Shown: piece by piece, positions 11,255 through 24,006 of the stretch
How the letters are laid out: every line of letters starts with the position of its first letter
How positions within the stretch are numbered: the stretch's first letter is position 1
DNA from: Basidiobolus meristosporus CBS 931.73
Lineage: Eukaryota; Basidiobolomycota; Basidiobolomycetes; Basidiobolales; Basidiobolaceae
NCBI GenBank assembly: GCA_002104905.1
Contig: MCFE01000535.1
Location: 1-61,367, forward strand
DNA: 61,367 nucleotides
Direction of reading: 5' to 3'
Position numbers and translations under genes: made by a program
The notes under the pieces: generated by a model
What the model was told of the DNA's origin: nothing
What the model saw: only the letters and a program-made list of their open reading frames with translations
Databases searched by the model: none

Positions 11255-12490
11255 CTACATATCCACAATACCCAGGGTCTTTTTGGCTTTTTCATAAACA
11301 CCGAGGAATATGTATCCGCCAATGCTGATTGACATCACTCTAGGACCAATCCCACAGAACAGGCCACGTAGTCCCTCGTGAACGTATATATGTACTAGTG
11401 TTTGGTGGATTCCTGGATATCGATGACTCTAGATAACCTCAGGGTTAGTTTATCCTGATAGGTTGGTAGTGCCGCTGGAAAGCAGTCCATGCTTACCCTG
11501 ATAGCCAGCATTGTCCTTGTTTTCACAACGTCCAGAGGGGTGGTAAGGGCCCCTGCCAAACCACCAGACAATGAGCCACAAACCCCGGCTTCCCAAGGCT
11601 CCACGTTGCCGCCTTTGTGTCGACCCCAGCGTATCTATTGGAAAGCGTTAGAGTTTCGGGGACACCAAGATTCTCGAGCGTTGCATGGAGCCCGACCTTC
11701 AATTTTTCGTACAAAGGAAATTGAATACAGGTGAAGGGAATCTATATATGCACCACTCATCAATACACAGCTTCAACATAGCCATGGGCTGTAGCTACCT
11801 CACGGACTACGGTTGATAGGTATCCTCTATAGAATCCCAGGGCGCCATCGGCTTGGAGCAATGCCCTAACTGCGCTCCCGATACTGGGATACTGCTTGGT
11901 TTGCATTCTCTGCTTGATGACCTCGGTCGGCACCCGGACGAAGCAAGCACTCTGTAAAATTGCTTTCTCAATAAATACCAGGGGGTGGAGTCCAAGAAAC
12001 CAAAACTCACAATTTCACCACAAGAGGCCGCAGTCATGTGAACGACTGACGAGTCACCAGCATTGTACCCTGAGAGACTGGCTTTCAGTGCCTCGTAGGT
12101 GACAAAGAACACCCCAGCTAGAGAGGCGGCCGCCCAGAGTCAGCGTCAGCCAGATTCAAAGTGTTTCCTGCCAAGTGGAACTAACCTGCAGGGGCAGAGC
12201 CCAGAACTGCGGAGGATAGACCGGAGTAGACGCCCGAAAAGCCGCCAGATTTGGTGAATCCAAGGTTGGATTGGAGTCTAGTTTTAATGGTGTCCAGGGG
12301 GAAAAGGGCGGTGTCGATAACGGTTCCGGCCATTCCCCCAGCCTCCATGAGAGCGGCACAGCAAATTTAGCAACCATCGATGCACACTTCAGATAACTCG
12401 GGCACGATACCATACCAAAATAGACTGCCTCCAGCTCGGACCTCGATTCCGCCTAGTGTCTTTGCCAACCGAAAGTGACCCAGAATCCAT
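11255..12490 (-). CDS. PET8: Mitochondrial S-adenosylmethionine carrier (Pet8/SAMC)
   Basis: Seven exons (12490-12416, 12342-12186, 12117-12011, 11951-11799, 11741-11697, 11634-11497, 11428-11255) join in frame to 282 residues, the usual SAMC length (about 270-285). The three carrier signatures are [17 protein letters not shown] and PLDVVKTR; the Val-Pro-Thr-Glu form in repeat two is characteristic of SAM carriers. Supporting segments are [47 protein letters not shown] and the C-terminal [17 protein letters not shown]. The role is exchange of cytosolic SAM for mitochondrial S-adenosylhomocysteine, feeding methylation, lipoate and biotin chemistry in the matrix. One exon is only 45 bp. Confidence 0.92.
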
Positions 12491-13466
12491 CGGAAGAGAC
12501 TCTGGGAGGGCGAATGACCAGGACGCGCTCGGCCATATCTAGGCTTTTATTGTGACGAGAGCTTGATTCAACCGATCCGTCGGAGTAGATAATCTGGGCA
12601 CCTATATGTTAATTCAGTTAAGACTGGTAGTGCAGTGGTGACAGCATTGTAATGGAAAGCCTGCCAATTGGTATATTCACCAGGTCAATTTGATGTAGAT
12701 TGAGTGATGTGAATGATCTGATAAGGACCGAGCACTCATTCGACATGAATGAGCCAGCTGACTACGGATTTAGATCAAGGATTCATGAGTGCTTTCGAAC
12801 TGCTCAAACTCAAAATCGATATCTAATCTCTCCTGCCAAAACAAGCCAAACCGGTGCAGCTAGCTCTGAAGCATTGGTTACCACATGCAACCACGGATGC
12901 TCCAATATGGCAGGTTCTTTTACAGAGTATATTTGGTCGGTGTCCATTGATTATCGCCAGCGCAGGGAAGTGGGCCTCAACCGCACATCACATGATCAGC
13001 GGATCCTGAATTATTGGACAAAGGATTCACATATCCAGGCAGTGGGCTGATTGTAGGGTAGCACGCGTACAGAACAAACCCATCCACAGTTGGCATAAAA
13101 GCCCTTGAAGTGTGCATCAATTCATCAACGTTGCATTGTTGACCCCAAGGTCACAAAAATAAGTCCAAACCCGGTCAACAAATTATGCCAGTTTCTACAA
13201 ATATCCCAGCGGACAACCGCCATAATCGCCATGAAAATTGTTTTTTTTTCTTATCCTTGAAAATCCGATGATGAAAAGATTTCGATAGACTCAGAATAGG
13301 ATACTGATTTGTTGGTCCATTGTGAGAATGACGATGGGCTATGGATATATATCAACAGAAACCAAGTGAGCTAAGTTGGTTAAGTGGGGCTCTTCAGCAA
13401 TTTGCCATATCCAGTATTTTTACGTGCTTCACGGCTCTTCCCACATTTATCGCTTGGAAATAGAAA
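12491..13466. other. Divergent intergenic region between carrier and SUMO protease genes
   Basis: About 1 kb between divergently transcribed genes, presumably holding both promoters. A frame at 12700-13050 lacks an ATG start and recognisable content. A run of nine T occurs near 13241-13249. No gene supported. Confidence 0.5.
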
Positions 13467-16400
13467 ATGGACGTTGAGGAGGAAGACGAGAGAGTGCAGG
13501 TCCGACTTCGAGTTTTCTCTACCCATTCCCCGCTCCCAGCCCTATTTCAGCCTATACGGGGTACCTTGCAATCCGGCCTTACTGATGACTTTTTGACTTT
13601 CTTCGTTGTTTAGACTCTACTGTCAGATAGATCGGAGTGCAAGCGACGGCACAAATCGGATGCTCAGAACCCCGAAACCAAAACGACCCCGCTTACAAAG
13701 TAACACCATTCTGTCCAAAGTTCCTGGAGGCATGCGGCGCTAACTCAACTTGAATAGAAGCTTACTGAGCCACTTGACCACCAGAGGTCCGCCAAGAAGG
13801 CGAGGGATACCGATAGCAATCCCTTCAAACCCACCCCCTACTCCGGTATGCGGTGGTTTATTTGATTAACCAGGCTTCTTCCATGTCAGCATGTTGGAGG
13901 GAAGCGATATTGTGGTATCGGTTATTCTGACCACTTTCCCTCCTGTAGATTGCGGCCACTCCAGTCAAAAAGCGCAAAGTAGCCACTGAGAAAGAGCCCA
14001 TCAGCTCTGGCTCGACTCTAAAGCGACTCGACTCAAGTCTTGTGGATGGTATGGCGCCCTTTTCTTGATGCCCAGTACAATATTAGATATTCAGAGCTGC
14101 CTTCGTACCTGATAGATCCCCAAGACTCTATTCTTGTAATAAGCGACGAAGAAAGAGTCCAAGTTTCTCCTCTGGCCACCAAATCAAAGCAAACCGTCCA
14201 CCAAATGGTACATAGCCAGGACAACCACAACCATGAAAGTACCAAATTTGAACAACCCAACGAAGTTGCGATGCAAGCCGACAATGTTCAGTCACCAGAT
14301 GAAATGGACGTAGCAAAGGTGTGGACAAGTGAAACCACCCATGGGATTTTTCAGTTGTTAACGCATTTCTTTGAAGATGGTCACCCCAACGAAGAAGAGA
14401 ATTTCGACTTTATTTGAGGAAGCAGGTAAAGACTGAATGCAACCGGCTGGTTCGGCCGCGGCACTGACACGTTCTCCAAAAGCAGCACAAACCCCCTCGA
14501 AGCTGGTGGCCAAGAAAGCCTACATCATTGAAGTGCCTAGCAATAGACTTTCGAAATCTCCAGTGGAGAAGATCATGCAGGTTGTAGAGCAGCCCGAGCC
14601 CGAAGTGAGTAGAAGCGCAGGGTTAAGAGTGTTGTATGAGATGGCTGACGGCTGATTCGCTTGTTGCCTAGATCAAAGCTGAGCCGCAAGTGCCAACACC
14701 AACCTCCCCACAAACATCGCCCAACCAGGGAACCGCCAACGGCCACCTCACATTGCCGTTAAAATTCTTGAAGATCGGAACATTGGAGTGTGATGGCCGT
14801 GAGCAGGTGGTCGAAATAAGCTATCGTAGCCAAACCTTGAGCTTCCTAGTAGATCTGAAGGAGGTGTGCTCCATCAATATCCTGGATATCTTCAAGCTTG
14901 AGGTGGGCATGATTCGGAATCCTCTGTGCCCCCGATACCTACTAATATGCGTTGCATAGTACTATGATCAAAACCAGCCAGAGCTACTTCTTCTCAAAAC
15001 CACCCACGCTCTCGAAAACCCCGATCTCGACGATTCCTACAATCCAGGCAAGTGTCTTCAGCCTGTTGCTTCTCCAGACGATTGAGCTAACCAGGCGCCC
15101 TCTGTCCAGACTCGTACATAGACAAGAAAACCAGGATCCTGTGCTTCTTCGACTCTCATAGTCAATTCGCCCGGTTGCGCAGAAGTCTGGTTGTATGCGT
15201 GCGACCTGAATGTGAAATCTTCATTCAAAAGTATTCCTCACTTGCTTCTTCACATACCGTACCGCGCTTGTTGTAACGCAAGTCATTTTGTAGACGTGAG
15301 CAATGGGCCACATTTATCAAGGAAGTGTCTCTCGATCAGCCAAAGACCCTCACTTCCCCCTCGAAGCCCATAAGTAATTCCGTGAAGCCAACACCAGAGA
15401 CCTCTCACCCAGACCTCACGTGCAGCGAGGGGGGGCCCAGTTGCGCGCCCTCAAAAAGTCAAGACGCGAGGATCGAGGAATGCAACCAAGAGGACGCGTT
15501 GGTCGACGAGGAGAAAAAGGAGGAGATAGTGATGGCCTCTGATTCTGTCACGTAAGCACCGGTTCTCTTGGCATTCCTAAGGAACATGTCCATACCACTC
15601 ACACCGTTATTCAGAACCCCAAGAAGATCTACTCGCATCACGAACCGAGTTCAGAGCTCGCCGAAGCCTCTCTCCCAAGAGTATGGTACAGTGCTTCTAT
15701 GTTGTACGACAGCAGTGAATTAACGCGCCGGTTGCGTGGTTAGCTTGTTTGTTTATCCCTTTACCGGAGTGAACTCCATCACAATCACTGGGGATGACGT
15801 GTTCCGACTTTCGGAGGGAGAGTTCTTGAATGACAACTTGGTGGAATTCTATTTGAAGTAAGCGGTTTCCAGCCCCGTGCGCACCACTCAACAAGTTCCT
15901 CACCTTGCACCGCCTCCAGATACTTCCAGAACCAGCTCATAGAGTCGAACCCCACCCTGGCCGATCAAGTGCATTTCTTCAACCCGTTTTTCTACAAACG
16001 GCTCACCCAGAAGGACAAGTCCAAGTCAGTCCTCAGCCTGTATCTCGAGTGATGCTCAGTGTCCTAACTCTGTTTTAGCAAAGCGATGAACGTGTACGAC
16101 AAAGTCAAGAAGTGGACCTCGAAGATCAACCTGTTCAGCAAAAACTACATCTTTATCCCAATCAACGAGAAGTAAGATTGTTCTGCGCTGTGATGCTTCG
16201 GGTAGATGTCGTTACTGATCCTTCGACTTGCCAGCCTCCATTGGTATCTTGCTTTGGTCTCAAACCCCTATCTACTGCTACCCAGCGAGAACTCAGCAGA
16301 GAAGGACCAATCCAGCAAAACGCCGGAGAAGCGTCCTGGCAAATCCTGGGGGCCCAATTCAATGGAGGAGATCGGTGATCCGAATGTAGTGGAGGTGCTT

Positions 16401-17002
16401 GAGCTGGATGATGTTGCTAATGGCGAGAAGAGCGCCAGCAGCAGTAGAAAGTGGGAGAATGGCTCATCAAGGTTTGGCGGCGTAGCTTGCACTGAAGTTT
16501 CCTGACATTTCTAACACCCAGCTAGCCCATGGATCGTGATTTTTGATTCCTTGGGGGCCAGACATAACACGGTTTTCAAAACGCTGAACACGTACTTGAT
16601 CAACGAGGCTAAAGAGAAACTTAACACGGACATTCAGGGCAAGGCGGTTGGTGTGTATGCCAAGGTACGCTCGGGAGGCTGAACATGATGTATGCTGCTG
16701 AGGCTAACGATCCCCTAGGTTCCGTGCCAGACCAATTACTGTGATTGCGGTCTTTATATACTGCAGTATGTGGAGACCTTTTTGAAAAACCCCTCCAAAT
16801 ACCTGGATATTGTTGCGGTACGTTCACCTGGATCGAATCGTGTTGGCTGGTGATTAATGCTCTTTGATAGAACCGAGTTGATAACAAGTTGGCCTGGTTT
16901 AAAAAAGAGGACATCCAAGGGAAACGAGCTCAGATACGGACGATTATTGACGACCTGACGCGGGACTACACGACGCGGCACGATTCAACGACGAATGCAT
17001 GA
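13467..17002 (+). CDS. ULP2: Ulp2-type SUMO-specific cysteine protease
   Basis: I could thread 18 exons from ATG 13467 to TGA 17000-17002, all junctions in frame, giving about 802 residues. The C-terminal catalytic domain (from about 497: LFVYPFTGVNSITITGDD, EFLNDNLVEFYL) carries the C48 triad: His in LHWYL (about 603), Asp in VIFDSLG (about 688) and Cys in YCDCGLY (about 736). A long acidic/Ser insert (about 612-675) between His and Asp resembles Ulp2/SENP6-7 rather than Ulp1. Residues about 262-420 (FLKIGTLECDG to REQWATFIKEVSL) look like the PH-like N-terminal module of Ulp2. A basic patch (TPVKKRKV) may be a nuclear signal and SILVISDEE (about 114-122) is a textbook SUMO-interacting motif. 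The family removes or trims SUMO chains in the nucleus. One intron (15048-15094) is GC-AG. The first few exons are the least certain. Confidence 0.88.
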
Positions 17003-17986
17003 CGCCATTTGACCGCCCGCTGTTCTGGTCGAAGTGATAGAGTGATGAACACCATGTATGATATCGAAAGATTTCTTAAACATCCGAATGTACTATATAA
17101 TTTATGGGTGCGCCTAAACCGCCTCCAAGATCTCCCTGTCTGTGTTTCATGTGGCTTTTTTTGTTAGATATACATAAGTCTACAACCATTTTGATAAACG
17201 TCATTTCATGTGTTGCAGCTAAACCAGTGCAATGTCTGTGTGGTTCGATTTCCTTCTTGGGCAGGCTTGATTGAAGAAGTCTGGGTGTGGAGAGGTACAG
17301 GTGTTGGTACTGGTGATATTTCAGGTGCCATGGGAGGGATCAACAATATGCTCTGCGGTCGGCATGGCACAAGGCCGGATGGGTGCACCTGTAGCCGGCA
17401 ATAGTGGCAAAGAGGTGCTGCATTCTCATGAGCCAGCTCAACTGTGGCGTTTAGAGCGAGGATGGGTTGGGTAACTGGATTGATGCATTACTGATGAGCT
17501 GACAGGCTGCAGAGTTTGGCTTTGCGCTGTACTTGGATCCGTGTTCCCCGATACCCATCCATGATTGTTTGTGATACAGGTGATTCGACGGAGAGGTGGA
17601 GGTGGAGGTGGGGGTGGTACAATGAACTTGACAGCTCATCAGGCTAGACAAAAAACCCGGAATCATCCATGTGTGAGCTATACTTCGACTACGCCCACAG
17701 AGTCGTGGTATGCTGATTCCAGTCGATTCTCGTTTCACTCTTACCGGAACGAGAAAGGTGTTTTGCCTCTAGGATGACCTATCTTTTATCGGACATCTTG
17801 CTCCGCAATACAGCCTCATATGATGTAGAATAGATTTGGTATTTGGGTCAACACACCAGTAGGTGTAAGCATCGCAGCGGGATCATTGGGTCTCATCTTA
17901 CACTCATCACTCTCAGGATCACGTATAAAGTGAAGTGCACGAAGGGGGGGGGCGATCGTTGACGTTTAGTTTCAATTTGTATTAGC
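17003..17986. other. Intergenic with G-rich tract; no supportable gene
   Basis: Lies between the SUMO protease and the SNF2 gene. Around 17590-17617 the plus strand is a GGTGGA-type G-rich run (minus strand: proline/threonine-coding-like), and 17944-17952 is a run of nine G. Minus-strand frames at 17206-17388 and 17451-17738 are Pro/Ser/Thr-rich and could be part of a spliced gene, but I could not join them and do not call one. Confidence 0.4.
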
Positions 17987-20321
17987 ATGAGCAGACAGGA
18001 TACTTACCAGGCCGCATTTTTGCAGTTCCATGGAGATACGGAGAGACGACTCCTTTCTACTGAAACTCCTTACCTGCTTATCCCTCTAGTCCAAGAAAAA
18101 GGCCCATTGATACGCCGATTGGATGTTTTTGACAACGAAGCGGAATACACCGATGCTGCTGCCCCAGCAGTGATCTCTTTCCAGCCTATGGAGCCAAACG
18201 ACCAGCCTCTCTCACGGCCAAAAGGCCAGCCACCAAGGAAAACCCCTGGCAAACCCAGTCTAGTGGAAAAGCAATGTAACAGAGCTTACAGATATTTGCC
18301 TTTGCGTACGCTACATAGGAGCAGCATCTTCGAAACCCAACGGCGTTTCGGTGCATTCGATGATATCCAGAAGATCCCCAATTACATCGAATGCGTGGAC
18401 GATGCCAACTTCGTATGGAGGCAGAGACCAGGTACGACCGATCTACATTCCGATCTTACCCGTAGTCCGGATGCTGGCTACCTAGTGCCCTGGCTTTTAA
18501 CCCATCTGAACGTCCGATCTAGGCAAGCGAAAGTTGCCGGGGGAATACCGGATTATGCAGAAATTCATGAGGCTCTATTTGTTGAATCAGAGCGAATTTC
18601 AAGAACTCGCTGTGTGGGAAGAAGGTGCGCTTCGTCTATGTAACTTTTCTACGAATCATCCACTAAGTAGTTAAGAAAAGAACCCAAGGAGAGTCCGGAC
18701 CGGGACATTCTGACGGTAGACCGCAGTAGGATTGTATATTCATGGCGCCTGATACTGAATTGATGTTGCATATGCGTCTAACAAAGCCATTCGGCCACTC
18801 GGATTATGAGTCGGACGCGGACACGCCTGTCGTCAAGAAGCCCAAATCAGATTCTTCCCAGAGGAGCACCCTCACACTGGCAGCAATCCAGGCGGCCATT
18901 CAAGGATGGCTGGATAAAGCCACCCTCACCTGGCAACAAAAACAGTAACGAGCCTCTGAATATTCCTATGTACACGATATCGCGTAACTCACCAGGCACC
19001 ATATACCGACAGACTCCCGAAGTTGGAGAAAAATAAGCTCAAGCTATTCAAAAATAGCTCCCGATCATTTGGTCGAGTGATTCATGAGCTCGAATATCAT
19101 GAGCTGGTTAGTCCTATTCTTAAAAGTGGGTTTTGGGTCAACATTCCTGATGAATTTCAAACTCCCATATTAGAGATTGAACAATCTAGTGAGCACCATC
19201 AGCAGATCTCGGCCCAAAGATCACGACCAGGTCACAAAGCAGTGCGGTTCCCTAACTGAGACCTTTAACAAAATAGTGGAGCTACATTGGACAAAGGCGC
19301 TTATTCATTCCGAGTCGTACCTACCGAAATTTTATGTGGAGATGGGAAGCGCTGGCAATATGGACCTTACAGTTAACGTGGCGCATGTCGAAAGTCATGA
19401 CGCTGAGAGCTTACTTGGTGACGCCAGCTCCCAACCGCTGGCAGCACACACTGCATCCACCCACACCAAATTCACTTCCAAAGACAAAGGGGAAATCACC
19501 CCACTGAAAAAACAAATCACAGACCATGCCCAGGCGCTCCTTAGCCCTCAACACATTCGAGGCCAGTCAAAGGTTGTTCAATCAATAGACCGTGGCTTTT
19601 CACACGTCTCAAAGTACTTCAAAGAAAGAGAATGCTCTAGTCCAGAAAAGTGCCATTTAAGCAAGGAGAAATTCATCGTGGATCACGAAACGGATGCTTG
19701 CATTAGTAATAGGGCTAGTCAGGATCGCAAGCTCAATGGTGAAATCGATTCCCATAGCTCAGTCAACCGTGAAAACTCGGGCGATAGGGAAACAGCCGGG
19801 CAGAACAAGGGATTGGATAGCCATGTACCACGATCGATGAAAGATCGCGATAGCTACGAGGGCTGTGCGTTGCCAGAGATCAAAACGGAACCCCTCAGCG
19901 GGTCAGCTAATGAAGTGCCGAAAAACGAAATCCACAGACCCTTGAAGCCAGTTATCACGGCAAAATCAAACATATTTGCTCCGATTTCGTATGCAGACTT
20001 GCAGAAGAAGCGTGAGTTGATATTCAAGCGAGCAAGGATCAGAGAGAACCATGCTATGAATTCCTGGCTGAAGACATCGGAGGAACAGTATTCGGATGAA
20101 ATCCTTTCGGGTGCTACTGGCGCAAGATATTCATTGGACAGGCATCCGAATGACCCTTCCTCGGATTTCTCAGTGGTAAAGGACAAAGAAGCAACAAAGG
20201 ATAGGAACCCCACTGGGCTCGATGTCGATTGTAATAAGCCTATGAGAAAAATTGTTCCAGATCCCTTTGGTTGTAGAAGGTAACGACATGTCACCTGAAG
20301 AATTTTTCCACTACTGGTATT

Positions 20322-20384
<63 letters not shown>

Positions 20385-23300
20385 GGCTAGTGTACAAACC
20401 AGAAAGACATAAAAATGTTGATGCTCTGTTTTCTTCCTGATGATCCCTACTACACGATAATTTACCGATGCTACATAGGTGATAATCAATCATGGTCATG
20501 GCAAGGACCAAGACGACATCCATATCAACTCCAAGTTGACCAAGGCTCTGAAGGAACATCAGGTTCTTTGCAAACAACGATTTCCTTGGGGTTGATCACT
20601 AACCTTTTCATCCATAGATTCGAGGGGTGCAATTTTTATGGAAGAATATTGTTCAAGTCAATCAGCATGGATGCGTGCTCTCCCAGGCCATGGGTTTAGG
20701 TATCCGGACAACTCTGACTGCAGTAACCAAATCAGCTCGTTAACTTTCTGATTAGGGAAAACGTTACAGGTTATTGTGTTTCTCCATACATTATTCCAAG
20801 AAGTCAAAAGTGGAAATGATCATATTCCAAGCAACCTTCATGTAAGTCACTTCAATGCCGTCTCTACTCGCGGACTAGCCACTCACGTGTATCTAGAACC
20901 TCAAAGTACTTATCCTCTGCCCGCCTACACTTATTGACAACTGGGAGGCCGAATTTGTGAAATGGCTGAAAGATGTAGACTCGCCTGACTGCAAGGCTAT
21001 CGAGTCGGTTCAAAAACTGCGTAAGCAAGCTAGATAGCTGGCTCAATTTTAGACGCCCCACTAACATGCCTGCCTATACACAGCAAGCCGATTAAAACAA
21101 AAACACGTCGCAATCAATGAATGGGCCAAAAATGGGGAGATCCTGATAATGAGCTACCAAAGCTATCGAGAGCTCGTTATTAATGACGAGAGGGATGTGT
21201 CGTCCACGAGGCCAGAGATGACCCGACAAATACTGACCTTGGTTCCTGATCTGGTCACAACTGACGAGGGCCACATATTGAAAAATGAGAATGTACCACT
21301 TTTCATCATGTCCTGTTGGTTAACATTAAATAATTCCGCAAACGGTGCACTAGACCAAAATCGCTGCTGCTATGAAGAAGATCCGGACCCAAAACCGAAT
21401 TTGCTTGACTGGCTACCCATTGCAAAATCGATTGGTAAACCTCTGACCATTTTGTGTGCTGAACTTTCCGCTAACAGGGTTGGTGTTGTCAGGAGGAGTA
21501 TTGGACAATGGTAACCTAGGGTCCACAAAAAAGTCGTCGAAGCAGTATTCATGTACATTCATTCGTGATCAAGATCAATTTTGTTGCTCAGAACTACCTA
21601 GGTTCACTCGTCGAGTTTCGGCATAAATTTGTACAACCGATCACCGAGGGCCTATTTCCGGAGAGCACATCAACCGAAAAACAGGTAATCAATCGTCAGC
21701 ACTCTCTCATTTGTGAGCAGTAATCCATAGGCTGTATAATTAAGCTAGCAGCGTCCAGACTTGCCGCATTGAGATGCCGTATCGGGCCCGCGGTCCAAAG
21801 GTCAATAATAGGACGATAGCCGAGCTATCTTAATTGTCAACTAACAACTTGTTGAACAGAGTGTCTACCTCGATTCTTGAGAAAGAATTACCAAAAAGAC
21901 ATCAAGTAGTCATAGTAGCGCGATTGACGGAACTTCAGATTAGTATGTACAAGGTATGACCGATGGTGTCTCAATGGGATCTGCGTGTAGGCACTTATAT
22001 TGTCCTAGAGCTTTCTAGCTTGGTGCACAAGTGGGTTGGCAACAATCCCCAGTATACTGGTCAAGACCCACATGCTTCTTAGGATATGCGATCATCCAGC
22101 CGTAGTCAAGGTTCGAGTTTACTTTTGAGTTTGCAGGGTGTCGAATCGACTGATGCTTCTTAGCAATTTGAATACGAGCTTGGAGTTGAAATGGAAAATC
22201 AGACCGGTAGCGCAGCCGATTTTGAGAATGTGACAGCGTAAATATACTTCAACAACTTTAGCTGACAGACACTACTAAGTTGTGCAAACGGTTGTAGAGA
22301 AGCAACAAGTCTTTCGAGGACTTGGACCGAGCTCTCCAAGTTTCTGGATCGCCCTGGTTAGCAAAACGGTCACCAAGTCCAAGCTTTGTTGCAGCAGAAC
22401 CTCATTTTGCATTGGACAACTAGATATCGAGAACATATGCCACTCGAACAAGATACGTATCTTGATGACCATTCTAACATTCAGCAAAAGGAACAGAGAC
22501 AAAGTGCTGGTGTTTTCAAGGAGCATCCCGATGCTAAGTAGGGCTTCACCTTCCCATTAGCCAGTGGCTCAGTCATGTAAATTCTTTTGGTTCAGATTTC
22601 ATTGAGAGCGCGATAGCCTCGAAGCCTGGACCGAAGATCAAGTATTTGAGATTGGACGGGAATGTGCCGCTACCAGTAAGACCAACACCAATCCTCGTGA
22701 GCGGAGACAATGCTTGGAAACTAACGCGAATTTCAAAGCAACGCCAACAGACCATCGATTCGTTCAACAGATTAGAAGAGTATGATGCTCTCTTGATTTC
22801 GAGTTGGGTAAGACGTGCGCCACATCACTATCTACAGCATTCATGCATTTATGCTACTGGGGAATGATTAGATTGGATCGGTTGGGATTAATTTAACCGC
22901 AGCAAATCGGGTAGTGATTTGTGATGTTGGTTGGAATCCAAGGTATGACTGCAGCCAGTGACAGATAGCACCTTCATGCTGATTTTGTGTCATTGAATAG
23001 TATTGACGAGCAAGCCATAGCTAGGGTAGGCTCTGGATTTTCTGGAGATCTTTATCGCCCGGGGCCTAACATTTACGTCCTAGGTGTATCGATATGGTCA
23101 AAAGAAGCAAGTTTATGTGTATCGTTTAATAACGGCAGATACCTTTGAGGAGTGTCTGTTCCGCTACAACATCCATAAGATTGCACTTTTTGCGTACGAA
23201 TTCTTATTCATCGTCTATTCAAACAACCTAGTACTTTACACGTTAAACCTCTAGTCGTGTGATCGACCATCGCAACCCCAAGAACCATTTCACGCGAAAG

Positions 23301-23622
23301 GAGATAAGCCATTTAATGCAAGAGCCACAAAACAACCAAAAGCCGTTTGTTCCCGAGCGACTCTACAGTGATGAAATCCTGAATCTATGCATAGGAAGGT
23401 AGGGTCCAACTGGAAGGTTATCTAAGCCTCCCTGCGGTCGCTGATGCCATTGTTCTTTCAAGAAATCCGCACACAATCGTCGACATACTGGATCCGAGTC
23501 AGTATATGGTGGAAGACAAGGAACAATCGCACAAGGGGGTATGTTTGCATCACTAGAAATGGAATGTTACGCTACTAAACGGCGTCTATATGTTGTCGGA
23601 TACATAGAAGATGGAGATTTGA
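17987..23622 (+). CDS. SNF2-family chromatin remodeler, ATRX/ARIP4 subgroup
   Basis: A long, intron-rich gene (at least 15 introns). The N-terminal exons (17987-20280) encode Ser/charged, unfamiliar sequence with the segment YADLQKKRELIFKRARIREN. The ATPase core follows in order: GVQFLWKNIVQV and LSQAMGLG/GKT (Walker A, split by an intron at 20700-20755), VLILCPPTLIDNWEAEF, LIMSYQSY, DEGH box (21262-21273), ICLTGYPLQNRL, EEYWTM on an 18-nt exon, NYLGSLVEFR, LLRICDHPAVVK, KVLVFSRSIPML, KYLRLDGNVPLP, GSVGINLTAANRVVI and QAIARVYRYGQKK (motif VI). The tail RVIDHRNPKNHFT is shared by ATRX/ARIP4 proteins. All helicase motifs can be read without a lesion if the introns are removed. Function is ATP-dependent nucleosome or protein-DNA remodelling in the nucleus; target unknown. 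The exact N-terminal splicing, including a frame change near 19190, is unresolved. Confidence 0.85.
20324..20381 (+). repeat. (CT)n microsatellite inside an SNF2-gene intron
   Basis: An uninterrupted run of about 29 CT units. The upstream exon ends at about 20278 (GTAGAAG followed by gtaacg) and the next helicase exon resumes near 20480, so the tract lies within one intron. The apparent minus-strand proteins with long Arg-Glu repeats here are translations of this repeat. Confidence 0.9.
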
Positions 23623-24006
23623 GGTATAAGCCAGCTCCATCCCGGCCACCGTAGGCCACTATATATGCGCAATCCAACGTAAAATGGTAAAATGGCAAAA
23701 TAAACTTGCTGCACACATGCAACATCTTTTGTATGGAATGTATTCTGCCTTATACTTCGCCATCCATATGCAAATTGGCACCCGTGGATACAACTCAGGC
23801 CAAGTAGACCTACCATGTTTTTGTTTTGCTATTATAGTATGAAGATGGCTTTATTCCTCCTCCTCTGCATAAGCTATCTGTGCAACTCGTCCTTGGTAGA
23901 ACGCTTGCGGAACTACGTCGTAGTTAATAATAACCCCTGTGGCATGTTTGTGTTCATGACTTGGCCGAATCCGGAAAGGTTCATATCAATGAACGACTAC
24001 CACCCG
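23623..24006. other. Short convergent intergenic region
   Basis: Sits between the 3' ends of the SNF2 and fasciclin genes. Only terminator/3' UTR type sequence is expected; no gene or motif seen. Confidence 0.5.

Noticed and set aside
11523-11714. Continuous frame across the fifth and sixth Pet8 exons
   Set aside because: It runs through an intron (11635-11696); only the spliced reading gives the carrier signature in the right frame.
17206-17738. Possible Pro/Ser-rich minus-strand gene
   Set aside because: Two frames looked coding-like in composition but could not be spliced together, and a G-rich tract explains the proline/threonine bias.
19854-20577. Minus-strand proteins with long Arg-Glu repeats
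   Set aside because: They are translations of the (CT)n microsatellite and antisense to SNF2 exons.
21350-21600. SNF2 gene as a pseudogene because of stops around motif III
   Set aside because: Removing short GT-AG introns and accepting an 18-nt exon restores every expected motif in frame.
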